A stretch of DNA of 64,000 bases from Bactericera cockerelli (GCA_024516035.1 CM044955.1:12716009-12780008); one strand, 5' to 3'. Counted from the first letter of the stretch, positions 33,515-45,986 are shown. Made by a program: numbers and translations. The notes: generated from the sequence alone by a model not told the origin.

Positions 33515-34612
33515 CTGATTAAAATAGAGAGGTTAGTTGATGGCAGGGATATTCAGAACTATCACCTGCTGATGAGAGCAAATAAGCTCGAAACAGCTGT
33601 CCAGGTATGTTCTGATATTCATGCACATCTAGTACAACTTCTCACTTTTCTGTTTATACTGTTCCTGTTTATACTGATTATCATGCGTCTCTGAAATAAT
33701 GGATAAAATTCCAATAGGAGATAGGTACCATTGGGCTCAATATAATGGACTTGAAAATTACAGATTCATGTCAAAAATTTTGAAAAAAAAAAAAAAAAAA
33801 AAAATTCTAACACCCCCGTGTGTCCGACGTACTTTAGACTAACGTGGCTTTTCAACGTGAAGCTCGAGATTTGGGAGATAATCTATTTATGCAAATGCTG
33901 GGCTTTGGGTCACGAACTCTCAATTTATGTAAGACAGGCTCTCATAAAAGTTTTACTCTTACAAGAAAGATATCTCTCAACTCATGAGTTTGTGCTAGAA
34001 ATCTAAAAGTTAACTTTCATTACATAAGACCGAGATGGGTTCAGAGTACGCTGAGGAAAAAAGTCCAAAACTTTGTTGGAGGCACATGAAACCCCCGCTT
34101 TATACGAAGTCACATTTTTACTCTCGATTTAAGTTTATAAACGTGATATTTAAGTGTTTCCTTGGAAATATTTTTGCTTTCCAGATAAGTAACATTATAT
34201 TGAAAACTTTCCATCCTCTCGTCTGTGTGAACTAACGCTAGAAAAGTTATGTCCATGTGGAACTGGTGGTCCATATTGCTTTCTATGGGATATTTATTAT
34301 TGCATAATCAAATTTTAACATTAAGCATAAAATACATACGATTACTTATAAGTGTAGTATTACTTGTTTTTTTTTTACTTATTTTAAACATATTCAGAAA
34401 ATTGTCTTATTTTTTTTTTTCTTGACCCTCTAATTCTCAAGTCTATGGATCTAATGATTGAGAACTAGTATTACTTACTTGTTGGTTGAACTCGTCAATT
34501 GAAGAATGTGTATTTAATGTTAAGTTATTTGACATTCATCGATGTGTCCATTAAAATGTAGTAAGTAGTTATCTTTTCAATGATATCTTAAGCCTGTATA
34601 AATCACTAAGTT
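33515..34612. other. no gene seen
   Basis: Contains an A run at about 33782-33804, possibly a retroposon tail. Otherwise AT-rich with short frames. Confidence 0.45.
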
Positions 34613-34617
34613 GCTAC

Positions 34618-34720
34618 TTACCTCATTAGCTTGGAGATCGGTAGTTCAAGACCCGGATTCAGCGTAGATTAAAGCGAGTTTGAGTAGTTGGGTAAAGTGA
34701 TTAACACAAATTCATATGAG
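34618..34720 (+). mobile_element. SINE group B, decayed
   Basis: AGATCGGTAGTTCAAGACCC, GGATTCAGCGTAGATTAAAG, CGAGTTTGAGTAGTTG and GTGATTAACACAAATT match the group B body. The A-box part is lost. Confidence 0.75.
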
Positions 34721-34724
34721 GATT

Positions 34725-36440
34725 AAGAAACAAAAAATAAAAATAAATTACTAATTTTTTGCATTATTATTTTTTAGTAACGTCACAGAATCACGGGTCA
34801 CCAGATGCCCTGATTCTTGTACATAAATATACAAGATTCTTTTATATGTAGATGTGAAAATAAGTTAGTAAGTATGTACAACATATTGATCTTATAAAAC
34901 GTGAATAAATCTTGTTTCCCCGGTAAGTACATACATACATTGTCTGAACTGCCTCCCCCCATCTTCTCTCAATGTGCGGAATATAAACAACCTTTGATTT
35001 CAGTGATTGGATGTTGGAAAACAAGACGACTGTTGTCTGTGCTCAAACAAATAGACTGAAAATTGAGTAAAGTCTAGATTTATTCAAATGAATTCAAATT
35101 TATTCCCCACAATCTTGATCGACTTTACCTATAACATAAACAGAAGAAGAAAAAAAAAAGAGGGGAAAGAAGAAAAAAAAACGACCTACCTATGTCATTT
35201 TCTCGCTGTCACAAAAGCTATTAAACTCTTTTCACTTGGCTCGACACAACTTTTAATCTTCTTTTTATGAGGCTAAGCCAACTAGGAAAACAAGCAGAAT
35301 AATTATGACTTGTCGTGTTCATCACGACTACCTATTACTCAGACCTCGAGTTCAAGTGTGCAGTTGGGCATCCATTCGTGAAACTGCCGAAAAGCAGAGT
35401 CACTCTAAACATCAAGTGCTTTCAACTGATACACGAAAATGTAAATCTCGTTTGACTTGAAAAAGCGAATGAAAATAATAACAATATTGCCTTATTTATA
35501 TTTTGGACTAAGACTAATACCAGCAGTAGGTAAAATATATTTCTGATAGGACATTTCGTGTTTAACTGCCCCCCCCCCCCAAAAAAATAATAAAAAAAAA
35601 ATCCAATAAAAAATACACTGGTCGTACGAAAAACAAGGTGGTGTAGTTACAAATCAAATGAGATTCCAACCATGTTTTCAAACAAAAAAATCTGTAGGTA
35701 TTCTGTTTAAATAAATTTGATAAAAACTCTCCAAAACGCATCAGATGGATAGGAATGGTTGAAACATGAATGTAGCAACTAACAAACAAACACAAAATAC
35801 AGAAAGAAATTAAAGAGTATAGAAGAGAGATTCAAGTTACCTAATATTATCCACGTTCCACGTTTATTATTTTTCTGTAGTGAGCAGAAATTTAAATTTC
35901 AGATTCTATATGTTGCATTTTTTTGAAAAATATTTTTCTAAAATAGCAACTTGAACTAATCTACTTCAATAATAATTAATTGTTCAATTTAAAAGCTGAT
36001 ATTTTAAACTCTCAACTATTTCTTTAGTGAACGAGGCTTAACGAGAAAGAGGATCATGTTACGATTTCAAAATACAATTTCATTCAAGGAATATGCAAAT
36101 TGAGAATTATAATAACATCCAGCTAGTTTTAATGTAAAAAGTTTTAATTGTGATTCAAGATATCTGGAAGACAATGTAATTGTGTAGGTAGGGACACAGC
36201 ACAGCTAACACATCTGTACTCGTAGCTTTCATTAGTGACAAAGAAAGCAGGGGAAAACCTTTTGTTGCAGGTAATATCCAAATAAAATAATAATATGGTT
36301 GTAATTTGGTTTGTTGAAAAAAAATTACCTATAATTTTTTTTTTAATTAAAGAAACCATCCATTTACTGGAAACTCACATATTTATCTCACACAGCCTGG
36401 TTTCTTTGCTATTATAAATAACATCACAATGTCAAAAATG
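34725..36440. other. no gene seen
   Basis: AT-rich, with a C-run/A-run junction near 35571-35600. No feature supported. Confidence 0.5.
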
Positions 36441-36444
36441 AGCA

Positions 36445-37335
36445 ATATTTGTGACAATCTTTCAAAGAGTTAAAAACACTTGGGACGTCTTGCAAAGAAT
36501 TAAAGAACCATGAGACGTCTTTCAAAGATATAAAGAACCTTGGGACGTTTTGCAAAGAAAAGAACCTTGGAACGACTTGCAAAGAGTCAAAGAATATTGG
36601 GATGTCTCTCAAAGATATAAAGAACCTTCGGACGTTTTGCAAAGAGTTAAAGAAAAATGAGATGTTTTTCAAAGAATTAAAGAACCATGAGACGTCTTGC
36701 AAATAATTAAAGAACCATGGGACGTCTTGCAAAGAAAAAAAGAACCATGAGACGTCTTTCAAAGAGTTAAAGAACAATGAGACGTCTTGCAAAGAAAAAA
36801 AGAACCATGGGACGTCTTGCAAAGAAAGAAAAAAAAGAACCATGAGACGTTTTTCAAATAATTAAAGAACCATGAGACGTCTTGCAAATAATTAAAGAGA
36901 AATGGGACGTCTTGCAAAGAAAAAAAGAACCATGAGACGTTTTTCAAATAATTAAAGAACCATGGGACGTCTTGCAAAGAAAAAAAGAACCATGAGACGT
37001 TTTTCAAATAATTAAAGAACCATGGGACGTCTTGCAAAGAAAAAAAGAACCATGAGACGTTTTTCAAAGAGTTAAAGAACAATGAGACATCTTTCAAAGA
37101 CGTCTTTCAAAGAGTCAAAGAACTGTGGGACGTTTTGATATCTTACGAGTACAAGTAGATATTAACACCAGTAATGGGAGAGAAAAACAGTAGCTTTGGG
37201 ACGTCTTACAAAGAGTTAAAAAACATCGTCTTCCAAAGAGTTAAAGATTTAAAGAACCTTAGGACGTCTTACTTAGAGTTAAAGAACATTGAGGCATCAT
37301 TCAAAGAGTTAAAGAACACAATAATGGGAGAGAAA
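36445..37335. repeat. 30-bp minisatellite, about 30 units
   Basis: Degenerate units of about 30 bp built on GGGACGTCTTGCAAAG, a short A-rich or ATTAAA spacer, and AGAACCATGA. In the middle (36900-37080) units pair into near-perfect 60-bp dimers, alternating GGGACGTCTTGC and GAGACGTTTTTC; the edges are decayed. Two minus-strand frames (139 and 112 codons, reading repeats like SLQDVPWFF) follow from the 30-bp phase and are not called genes. Confidence 0.9.
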
Positions 37336-37339
37336 ACCA

Positions 37340-38790
37340 GTAGCTTGGTCATTACGACAGAACATTGATGATATACCATGGATAATTTTTATGTAGTACT
37401 TGTGGCACCATCTCGTTATTAACAAATACCATCACTATAAACTTTTAAAAAAAGCATTAATCATTTACCTAAATTCGTAATGGCATTTTTAGCCAAAGCC
37501 AAATTCCAAAGAATCCCTCCAAAGAATATTGGTCTCAAAATAGTAAAAAAAAATTATAAAGATTAAAATGTGCAAACATTGTCAACATTTTAGTGAATTC
37601 ATATGCATGACCAAAATATTAACGAAGGGACGACAAAACATGGGAATCTAGGTCGAGGTCTGGGGTACTTCAGATTAAAATGGTTTTAGTGCAGTTTGCC
37701 TTCATTATCTAGAACACGTCTGCCCTAAAAACTTTAGAAAACATTATTTATATGTTATCATAACAAATCACGCTGAATATATGCAACCCTAAAAGAAAAG
37801 GTGTGTTTTGCTGTCACCCCAAGGTAAATTGTTATTTTTCATCATCATCAACTTTTAGATTAGGGTACATTTGTACCAGATGGTACCTATACTTAGCCAT
37901 GGAAAATTTCCTTATAATATTTATTAATTAAAATACAAATTCATTAACTCTAGATAAAACACCTCCCTTATAATTATAATCTTTTTAATTATAATTTCTA
38001 GGACTTTATATTCTCGTAGTGTTATTATGTGAAGAGGCTAATAATAATAATAATAATTATTGACACAAGCTCTCATCCCAGGATCATGTCAACATTATTT
38101 TGCTCTACTTTAAAAATAGAGGGTGGCATTGATATTATCAAGTTGTTTTCACGGGCGAGGACTTTAGTAGTTATAACCTTAATTTGTTTTACCGTAATTA
38201 ATTCTACAATTAGACGTTCATGTCAGTAGGTGTAATTCTTCCTGCTTCATAAATGTAGGTAATTTGCTAACTCATCTACTAGGAATGAATGTGCGTATAC
38301 TTTGTAAATTATATTTTATTTATTTATCAATATTAATCCTACAATTGATACACCCATTATCATTACTATTAATTTGGTATTCATAACATGGCTTTTGCTC
38401 TTGTGATAAAAAGCAAAGTTTGACTTTGCTTTTTATGTCAAATTGAAATTGAAATGCACTTAACCTTAAACAAAACACACCGCAAGTTTTGATAATTTAT
38501 TAAATACTAAAAAACGATGCCTTTTTCAAACTCAAACGTGGTCGATTATTTGTGAAATTTGCTTTACAAATTAAATTTTAAATTCCGTTCGCATGACGTC
38601 TCTCTATAACAGCGGGAGCCCATCGATACAGGGGTTTTTTTTTTTCTTTTCCGAATTAGGCACTCTAACTCTGTATCACAACAGGTCCTTCGTGCCGAAT
38701 AGCCCTTATCAAAATAGTGTTGTAAATTTGTATTTCAGTGAGGTACTGGAGTAAAGAATTAACGCCCTCGACAGAGTCAGAGAGCGTAGG
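37340..38790. other. no gene seen
   Basis: AT-rich, short frames only; nothing recognised. Confidence 0.5.
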
Positions 38791-38794
38791 AGAT

Positions 38795-38885
38795 ACAGGG
38801 GTTTACGCTCCATTTATTGGAAAATCACAAACCAGCTATCCACATTAATTAATCTCACCCAGCCTGACTTGGGCCGAGGAAAGTC
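38795..38885 (-). mobile_element. SINE core fragment (groups D/E)
   Basis: TACAGGGGTTTACGCTCCAT, ACCAGCTATCCACATTAAT and CTCACCCAGCCTGACTTGGG match the core on the minus strand. Confidence 0.6.
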
Positions 38886-38952
38886 AACATCCGAAGGGTT
38901 CAATTGAGTTGTCCTCCACCACAGGCGCGGTGGCTTGTCTTTATTATTGCAG

Positions 38953-39176
38953 AACGCTTGTTTTTGTTGTTGCTACTATTGCCAGTAATTACTCTTACAA
39001 AAGAAAATTTAGACCAATTACACGAAGAAATGAAGTGTAAAACTTACAAACACAAAAAAGACTGTCACAAGATTGAGCAATATGGAAATAAATCACCTGA
39101 ATCATCTTACACGGTGATGCCAACCTATCAAATGTTTGAAACTAATGATGATGTTAATTTTCATTCATTTTACTAA
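38953..39176 (+). CDS. candidate terminal exon of a small secreted peptide
   Basis: A pyrimidine-rich acceptor (CTTTATTATTGCAG, AG at 38951-38952) precedes a frame that opens with a Leu-rich stretch (LFLLLLLLPVITL), as in a signal peptide. The predicted mature part is hydrophilic: TKENLDQLHEEMKCKTYKHK, a second Cys in KKDC, and KSPESSYT, ending NFHSFY at TAA 39174-39176. An AATAAA follows 126 bases later. A start codon must lie in an upstream exon not identified here; an in-frame ATG at 38904 would instead read through SINE-derived sequence. No family is recognised, and chance remains a real possibility. Confidence 0.3.
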
Positions 39177-39301
39177 TATTGTCTACCCCATGGACTCAGC
39201 TGATGTTTGACACAATAATTTTGTTCGCAACTTTCAGACAGCTCAAGACTGATGATCTGAACGAACAAAAGATGAAAAAAAAACTTATGATTGAATATAA
39301 A

Positions 39302-39307
39302 AATAAA
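39302..39307 (+). terminator. possible polyadenylation signal AATAAA
   Basis: First AATAAA after the stop at 39176, 126 bases downstream. It supports a 3' exon only weakly in DNA this AT-rich. Confidence 0.25.
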
Positions 39308-39309
39308 AG

Positions 39310-40145
39310 CAGAGGACAGATTATGTTTTAAAAAAAATAAAATAAAAACACACTAAGGGATTTTTATTTTTAGTTCAAATGACGTTGGAAGACATGGAGC
39401 TTATAACTACACAAAGGCACTCATTTTTCCACTCTAAATTTTTAATGTACAAAATATTTATTAATTTACTGAGTAGGTAGTTAGGTACCCAAAGATCTTC
39501 AGTCTGGTAAATGGGGAAGTATTAACTTGATGAAGAGTTCCAAATCTGCACTTAAATTTCGAAAAGTACCTAAACATTTTTTAAAGTGAATTTACAAAAT
39601 GAATAAACACATACATAATATATAATTATTATAACTACAAATTTTATTTGTACGTACCGGAATCCTTAAACATGAATGAATAGGGACACGTATTAATTTG
39701 CACAAATACGAACATTTTTGAAAAGTTTGTCGTCATCGAAATATAAAATTGAAAGAGGTTTTTTTTTGCAAATTGTGTGTTGTGGGTTGGGAAACCTTGA
39801 TTCATTTTGTCGCGATATTTTGTATGAAAATATTAAAGAATTTATAGTACAAAATAACAAAATTAATATAAATATTTTGTATAGGTAACTACCTAATAAT
39901 ATAAATATGTGTTTTATGTACAATTATTGTGCATCCATTCAATATTCTATAGGTAGGTTGGTAATAAAAAAGTATGGGGCAAGGAAATAAATAACATTAT
40001 AAGGATTTGAAAACTTGAAAATTAGTATAAAATTTAATGACAATATTGAAATCCGGTAATTTGATTTTATTCAAAGTACGATTATAATTTCTCAGGTGTA
40101 CACTGTACATAACATTTGATCGCATGGGATCTAAAATAATTCTGT
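39310..40145. other. no gene seen
   Basis: AT-rich; no feature supported. Confidence 0.5.
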
Positions 40146-40149
40146 TTAT

Positions 40150-40880
40150 TGAAGAGTGATCATTTTTTTTTTTTTTTTTTTTAAATAATTTTTAGGTTTA
40201 ACGTTGCTTTCAACTGCATGGTCAATTGGTCATATACGATGGAACTCTTTACGGAGACTGCAATTTGAGTTTTGAGCGATGTCCATTTGTTCAGACGTAG
40301 TTAAGGCTACAGTGGCCTGTTAAAAAGTCAGTAAAGACTAAGTATTCCTCTTTGCTCAGATAGAGCATTTCTTTTGCTCTCTTGGACGAATGTGTTATGA
40401 ACATTTTCGCCTGCCTGTGGGTGGGACTCATTTGGTAAGTTCTTCAGAATTACTCCCACTTTCAAAGACTTCAAGGCGTTTATAAACTTTGAAAAACAGT
40501 TGGGGTTTCGAATGCTACCTCTGAACTATCTCTACAAGAGAGTATAGTTGAGGTTGTTGACATTCTCTGCCTCTTCTGCTCCATTAGCATCTCACCCTGA
40601 TGATCTGAAGTAGTTTCTTCTGAACGAAGCTTCTTTTTGGTGCTTGTTAACTGGAAAGTGTCTCTACGGCTTTTCCCGGGCTTCTTCTGGATTAAGGCAT
40701 TGTTTGAGCAGCCATTTGAACCACTTTCCAGCAGCTCCTGATAGTTTTATGAAGATCTCTTTCTTTTGAAGCTTTTCAAAAGCTTCCTGAGAGATGTGTT
40801 AGTCGCCTTTTACGACAGGGGGACCAACCCGTGGTCTTATTCTCAGCCGAGAGCCACACGGAACTTAAATCTGCACCTAG
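40150..40880 (-). pseudogene. LINE 3' region with RNase H-like relic; tail shared with group E SINEs
   Basis: Minus strand, left end = 3' end: an A run (T run on + at about 40166-40183) preceded by GACCATGCAGTTGAAAGCAA and CGTTAAACC. These are the words that end the 5S-type SINEs at 56313 and 61020. Upstream, the frame MLYLSKEEYLVFTDFLTGHC, SLNYV precedes a stop. LTGHxxLNxH-like motifs lie at the end of the RNase H domain of I/R1/LOA-type LINE proteins. Farther upstream, frames are broken. The start region GTCGTAAAAGGCGACTAA (about 40800) resembles a word common in arthropod LINE ends. Confidence 0.55.
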
Positions 40881-40884
40881 GTAC

Positions 40885-42100
40885 CAGTTTAATCCTTTCT
40901 CTCTTTTTTTCCATCAGAGTCGTGAATTCACTAAATATCAGTACCATAATAAATACTCAGATGTGTCTTACCACGCACCATAATAGAATTACGTGCCCCG
41001 AATTCCAGCATTGTTTTTCTAGAAGTGATGCACCTTCATAAAATTTAAGAGCGTTCGTTTCTTAAAAACGTGTGTTACACTTTGCCACTTTAATTTCCCT
41101 TTTCAATTTGAGAAATCAAAAAAACAAGCCCTGCTACAGCACTTTTAAACTTTCCATTTCCCAGTGGGTGTAGCTTTGCAATTTCGGGTCACTGTTTCTT
41201 ACAGGAAATTGGGTTCATTGCCATTCATTTGTAAAAAATACACACTCATGCTCAAGTAAGAATTTTTCTTTACAACTAGCGTGTTAAAGAAAGGATCTTT
41301 CAGTTTTTTTTTTTAACTGAACGAAAAGCCTGAACGAGACCGAACAGTCAGCTCTGGTCAACCAAAATTTGAAGAAAAAAAAAAGTGATTTTTGGAACTC
41401 TGGTTTGTTTACATTAAAGATATTGGTTTTTGTTTACATTTTGCATTTGAAATCATCCACTTCTTCTTCTTCTTACCGAACCAAACGCCATGACCGAACG
41501 AACGAGCCGGTCCACTCTGGTCAGGATTTTTCGGTCCGGTCAAATAAAAAAAAGTGAATTTCAGTGACCAGGTCAGCTTCGGTTCGCTTCGTTAAAAAAA
41601 ACCGCTTAGTGTTAAAGTGCCTAGTTAAAAGAAAAAAAAATCACATTACGCAATACAAAAATCGAAAGAATATTTTCCCTTCTGAAAGAGATGATCCTTC
41701 CTCCTACGAAGAAAGAAAGCCAGGATTATCGCAAAACATTAGGAACACCTGCCGGCTCTGATAATAGTTCGGGTAGAGGAGGTAGTCTTGAAAATCAATA
41801 GACAATAAAAACAATTATTTTTCTGTGAGTACAATTTTTCAAAAAACGAATTAGAGGACACAAAAACAATTTGTCATACTCAAAAAGCGAGAATAAATAT
41901 ACAGAGGCACACCGGCACAACGCCAGCACAGACAGAGGGGGTTTCTTTCTGCAAAATATCATTTGTAACTCGCACACCTACGGGATTCCTTGCGACCTCT
42001 TCGGTACACACTTGAGAGTCTGGGAGTTGAGGGATGGGTGTGAATTTCAGGAACTTGTGATTTCCTTATTCTCATTTAGTGATTTAGGTAGTCAAGTACA
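40885..42100. other. no gene seen
   Basis: Includes purine-rich runs around 41370-41640. The word pair CGAACAGTCAGCTCTGGTCA and CGGTCCACTCTGGTCAGG near 41345 and 41507 hints at a local duplication. No coding feature supported. Confidence 0.4.
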
Positions 42101-42104
42101 AAGT

Positions 42105-42472
42105 GCACTTGCAGTCAAGTGGTTAGCGCGCCAGTCTATTGGTATAAATAATTATGTTATATTATAGGAACAAGTATTATAAAATAATTTGTATTATTTA
42201 TAATTATTGAAAATAAACAAGTCCCAAACTGTTGGGCATATTTAATAAAAGTGAAAAAAAAAAAAAAAAATAGCACGCCAGTCTGGTAATCCAGGTAGCG
42301 TAGGGATCCGTTGGTTTGAATTACATCCAGTGCATGAATTTTCGCTCATTAACTTGAGTTTGTTACCACATAATAATAAGACTCTGAGGGTTAGGTGGTT
42401 AATTCTCAAAATGCTTTGAGAATTAACCTCGCATGGTGGTTATCTTCCACTGAAGAGTATTATTATTATTTT
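42105..42472 (+). mobile_element. SINE group C split by a 133-bp retroposed insert
   Basis: The head (GCAGTCAAGTGGTTAGCGCG) is interrupted after CCAGTCT and resumes after TAGCACGCCAGTCT. The direct repeats at 42124-42137 and 42271-42284 differ at one base and bracket a 133-bp insert (42138-42270) ending in AATAAAAGTG and an A run, i.e. a target-site duplication. The remaining body is normal for group C (GTAGCGTAGGGATCCGTTGG to GAAGAGTATTATTATT). Confidence 0.9.
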
Positions 42473-42534
42473 TATTACTAGGTATCTGTTCTTGAAACAA
42501 GTTCATCAAATTTCATAAACCGAAATTTCCCTAT

Positions 42535-42710
42535 CTGGAAGCTAATCGTGTTGACCCAACACCTAAACAGGACGTATTGCGTCACTTCTCGTTCATAAGT
42601 AGGAAGGCATTCCACGGGATAGGCAAGGTACAACACAGACCTCAAGTGTTTAAAGTAGCTGTTTAAAACAAAATGCTGTGTAACTCTTATCTTAAAAAAA
42701 CACAAAGACC
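42535..42710 (+). mobile_element. SINE group F, 3' part
   Basis: GTGTTGACCCAACACCTAAA, CAGGACGTATTGCGTCACTT, GGAAGGCATTCCACGGGATA, ACAACACAGACCTCAAG and TAACTCTTATCTTAAAAAAA match the group F body and end. The tRNA head is absent. Confidence 0.8.
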
Positions 42711-42839
42711 CTTAAAAACATTATAAGCTTAAGTACATCATTATTAATAAGCAAACAGAACAGAATATAATGAATTAAACATACAATACAATCACAATCT
42801 CATCATTTTAATTACGTTATCAAGAACGATGGTAAGAAT

Positions 42840-43155
42840 AAAAATAAATAAATAATAAATGTGTTTCTTTGTGTTATTAAATCACAATTTTAGTGGGTAG
42901 CACAGAATTATAGGACTTTTTACATATATTTTAATATCCTAATATCTTATTTTTGCCTATAATTCCGCCACTGGTCGCTGCTCTCATTAAAGCAGCTAGG
43001 TACTCATTTTTCCTCACGAGCCCACGAGGTATGATTGAACCCCGAAAATCCAAGTACAGAGCAGAAAAATTGTAAGAATACATTGAAGACATCACTTTCC
43101 AACACTGATTTCTACACAAGAAGGTAATGTCTCTCAGTGACATAAAAGGACTCAA
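42840..43155 (-). mobile_element. LINE-end-like repeat 'L-A', largest copy
   Basis: The minus-strand frame 42931-43155 contains SALYLDFRGSIIPRGLVRKN, EYLAALMRAATSGGIIGKNK. An equivalent reading at 53745-53925 gives MREAATKAANSGVI, so several copies preserve a related peptide, as expected for a retrotransposon C-terminus. The AT-rich end (AAATAAATAAATAATAAATG on +) would be the 3' tail. Family not recognised. Confidence 0.5.
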
Positions 43156-43159
43156 GAGA

Positions 43160-45498
43160 TGCTGAGAACAAGATTGTCACAATGTCCTAGTCGCCTGTCC
43201 GGTGAGCATGCAGCTCTCACCTGCCTACTGAATCGTCAACAAAAAAAGAATACTACTAAACGATGCATCTCTCGCATATTTACGAAACACAACAACAATA
43301 TGTCACTATCAAAAATAAAATGAATCATATTTCAAAAGGGTGTTGAAAGGCTTTGTTTGCAATTAAAACGGGTTTGTTTTCAGGCTTAAAAAGGCAGAAT
43401 GCCTGAAATACGTAACTACTATAAAAAAATATAAATAGTAACCATGTACGTACACAATTATAGGTATTTATTATTATCAATAGTTTTAACTGAATTTCAC
43501 GTAAGGTACCTAAAATGAGAGATCTAAAATGAGATCGCACGAGATACAAAATAAAAAATATTACACTTATTGTTGGACTTGTAATTTTTGTTTTAAAGAT
43601 TAATACATAGTAGGTGCCTATACCTACTAGATTGATCTTAAGTCAAGAACATGGTATACAAGTTGAATGAACTTCAAGATTTCCGGAACTTCTAAAGTTC
43701 CTAGGACCTGAAATCGGGAAGTTCCTGCAACTTACGTCTAAACCATAGAATGCTTGTACCTATACATTATGTGTTTCCAGTTGCTTTTCCTTTTTTTTTT
43801 TTTTTTTTTTTTTCTCTCTCTCTTGAAGCACTTTAACTAGGTCTTATACCTGTCTGCTTTTCCTTAAAATCTTATTTAGGCTGAGAAAATTATTATAATG
43901 TAATGCACACTAGCCCGTGTAACTGTCTTTCCTCAAAATCTGACTCCTACAGCATTCTAATAAATACTATCCCTGCCAACACTGAACACTGTTCTTTCAA
44001 GAAAAAAAATGTTTTTAAATTTTTTGAAATATAAAAAATACCTTCCAAGTCTGAGGAACGAGGCACTGTGCCCATCACAGTTCTTTAAAGTAAAAGCTAG
44101 CACACAATAATTAAAAGAACTTTCAGTAAAGTTTTACTATCTTAACTTGATAGTGATACAAAGTGAAAAGTGTCTGCTTTGACTACAGACACATTAGAAG
44201 TTCATATTTTTTTTACTCACAAAAGAGCTCTTTTCAATGAATAACTTGTTACTCAGATTTCTATCTCTCTCGGCAAGTAGTAAATTTAATAATATTTTTT
44301 TTCTTCCTCTGCTTTCCTCTTTATCATTATTTTAAATTAATAATGCCGTATTATCTATTCTTTTCATCACAGAGCGCGTTTGTGATGCTTTCCAATTCAT
44401 AAATATTCCGATAACTTTTCTGGAGACATCTCATTTTAAAGCACCTGAAACTAAACAACAGGAAATAGAAACTCATTGATGATAACATCTGAAAACCTTT
44501 AATATTGGAGGTAAAAATTCAGGGACTTATTTAAATTCTCTTAAAATGTTTTACATTTCACTTTCTCAGCCTCCTCCACATGCATTGGTACAATAATTCT
44601 AGACATTTTGGAACAATTAAGTTGAACTTTAGTACCATTATGTACTACACATTTTTTTTATGATGAGGGAAATTAAAAATTGACTCGATTAGTTAAGAGT
44701 TCATTAATTTTATTTTCTTTTAATTTTCTCTCACTCCAACTGAATTAAAAATGAGATAAGTAGCGCATTGCATAATTACAAAGATTTTAGGCGTTCATAC
44801 AAATTTGATTCAAAAAGTAATTTTTTTCATCTGTTTCTTATATAGCGCAAAGTTCGGAGAATATGGATTGGATGATTAATTTTTATTCATACAAATTCGC
44901 TAGGAATACTCGGTTCTAGAGATAAAGGGGAGAATCATAATATTCACAAAGTAATTCAATTATGTTGTTATCTAGTTGGAACCTACCTAAAATAAATTTA
45001 TTTTTTTAAGATAGGTAAATAGGTAGTTAAATTTTACACTGTACATAAACAGTTAAAAATAATAATGTTATATTTTAGATGTTCACAGTTCTATGGTCAA
45101 AAAATTAATGTAGCAAACGTACATTATTCAAAATGCAAAAATTATGTCAAAATTTCAAAAAAAAAAAAAAAAAAATCCTTAAAGCACCCACTCTCAAGCA
45201 AGCCTTGCGAAAACCATTTGAGAGCACATTTATCACCAAGGCGGGAGGCAAGGCCTGTGCAAATTACCCATCCGTCTCCTCTGACAATGAAGCAACAAAC
45301 AGTTACACGGTTTTGACTGATGGAGAAGTCATTAATATGAAGCCAGGTACTTTGTTACGACAAGATATTGGCAGGAGAGGAGAGAAAGGGAGGAGGAATA
45401 GAAAGTGAAATGGAAACCAGTGGTAATGAAGGTGAATCGATAAAACGACTGAGAACTCGAATGTTTCGAGATAATGATAATTTATTTGTATTTCAATC

Positions 45499-45500
<2 letters not shown>
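43160..45500. other. no gene seen
   Basis: Mostly AT-rich. A T run at 43790-43813 and ACTAGCCCGTGTAACTGT at 43909 (a possible decayed Helitron 3' end, minus strand) are the only notable items. Frames at 45065-45408 run over an A run and code Lys-rich, unrecognised peptides. Confidence 0.4.
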
Positions 45501-45504
<4 letters not shown>

Positions 45505-45529
<25 letters not shown>

Positions 45530-45692
45530 AGTCCAACTGTACTTTTAGGTACAACTGTACTTTTAAGTCCAAGTGTACTCTTAAGTACAAGTGTACTTTT
45601 ATGTCCAAGTGAACTTTTAAGTCCAAATGTACTTTTAAGTCCAAGTGTACTTTTAAGTCCAAATGTACTTTTAAGTACAAATGTACTTTTCG
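45505..45692. repeat. A24 tract followed by an 18-bp minisatellite, 9 units
   Basis: After an A run (45505-45528), nine units of 18 bp on the pattern CTTTTAAGTCCAAGTGTA vary at a few positions (GTCC/GTAC, GTGT/ATGT). Overlapping frames on both strands give 6-residue repeats (e.g. LSPSVL, KVHLDL) and are by-products. Confidence 0.92.
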
Positions 45693-45699
45693 GGATGAA

Positions 45700-45955
45700 C
45701 AAGGGAGAATGATAATCGTGAGATCATAGGAAGGGATCAAACAATACCTACTAAGAAATGGAAAACGATGTTGTGGGTGTAGGTCTGTAGGTTATACCTA
45801 CATTAATTCTTATTATTTCATGTACTTACATACGAGTATCTATTATACAATACAGAAGAAATAAAAAGTAAAACAGTTTCCCCTTTCATTTAATTGTACA
45901 CGTTTTCATAAAATTTAAATCCGTTGTCTAGATAATATTCGAGTGACTCATTTCT

Positions 45956-45986
<31 letters not shown>

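Noticed and set aside
36424..37097. Minus-strand frames of 139 and 112 codons
   Set aside because: By-products of a 30-bp minisatellite; the peptide repeats track the DNA repeat.
45303..45740. Minus-strand 145-codon and + strand 114-codon frames
   Set aside because: They run through an A24 tract and an 18-bp minisatellite, giving 6-residue repeats on both strands.
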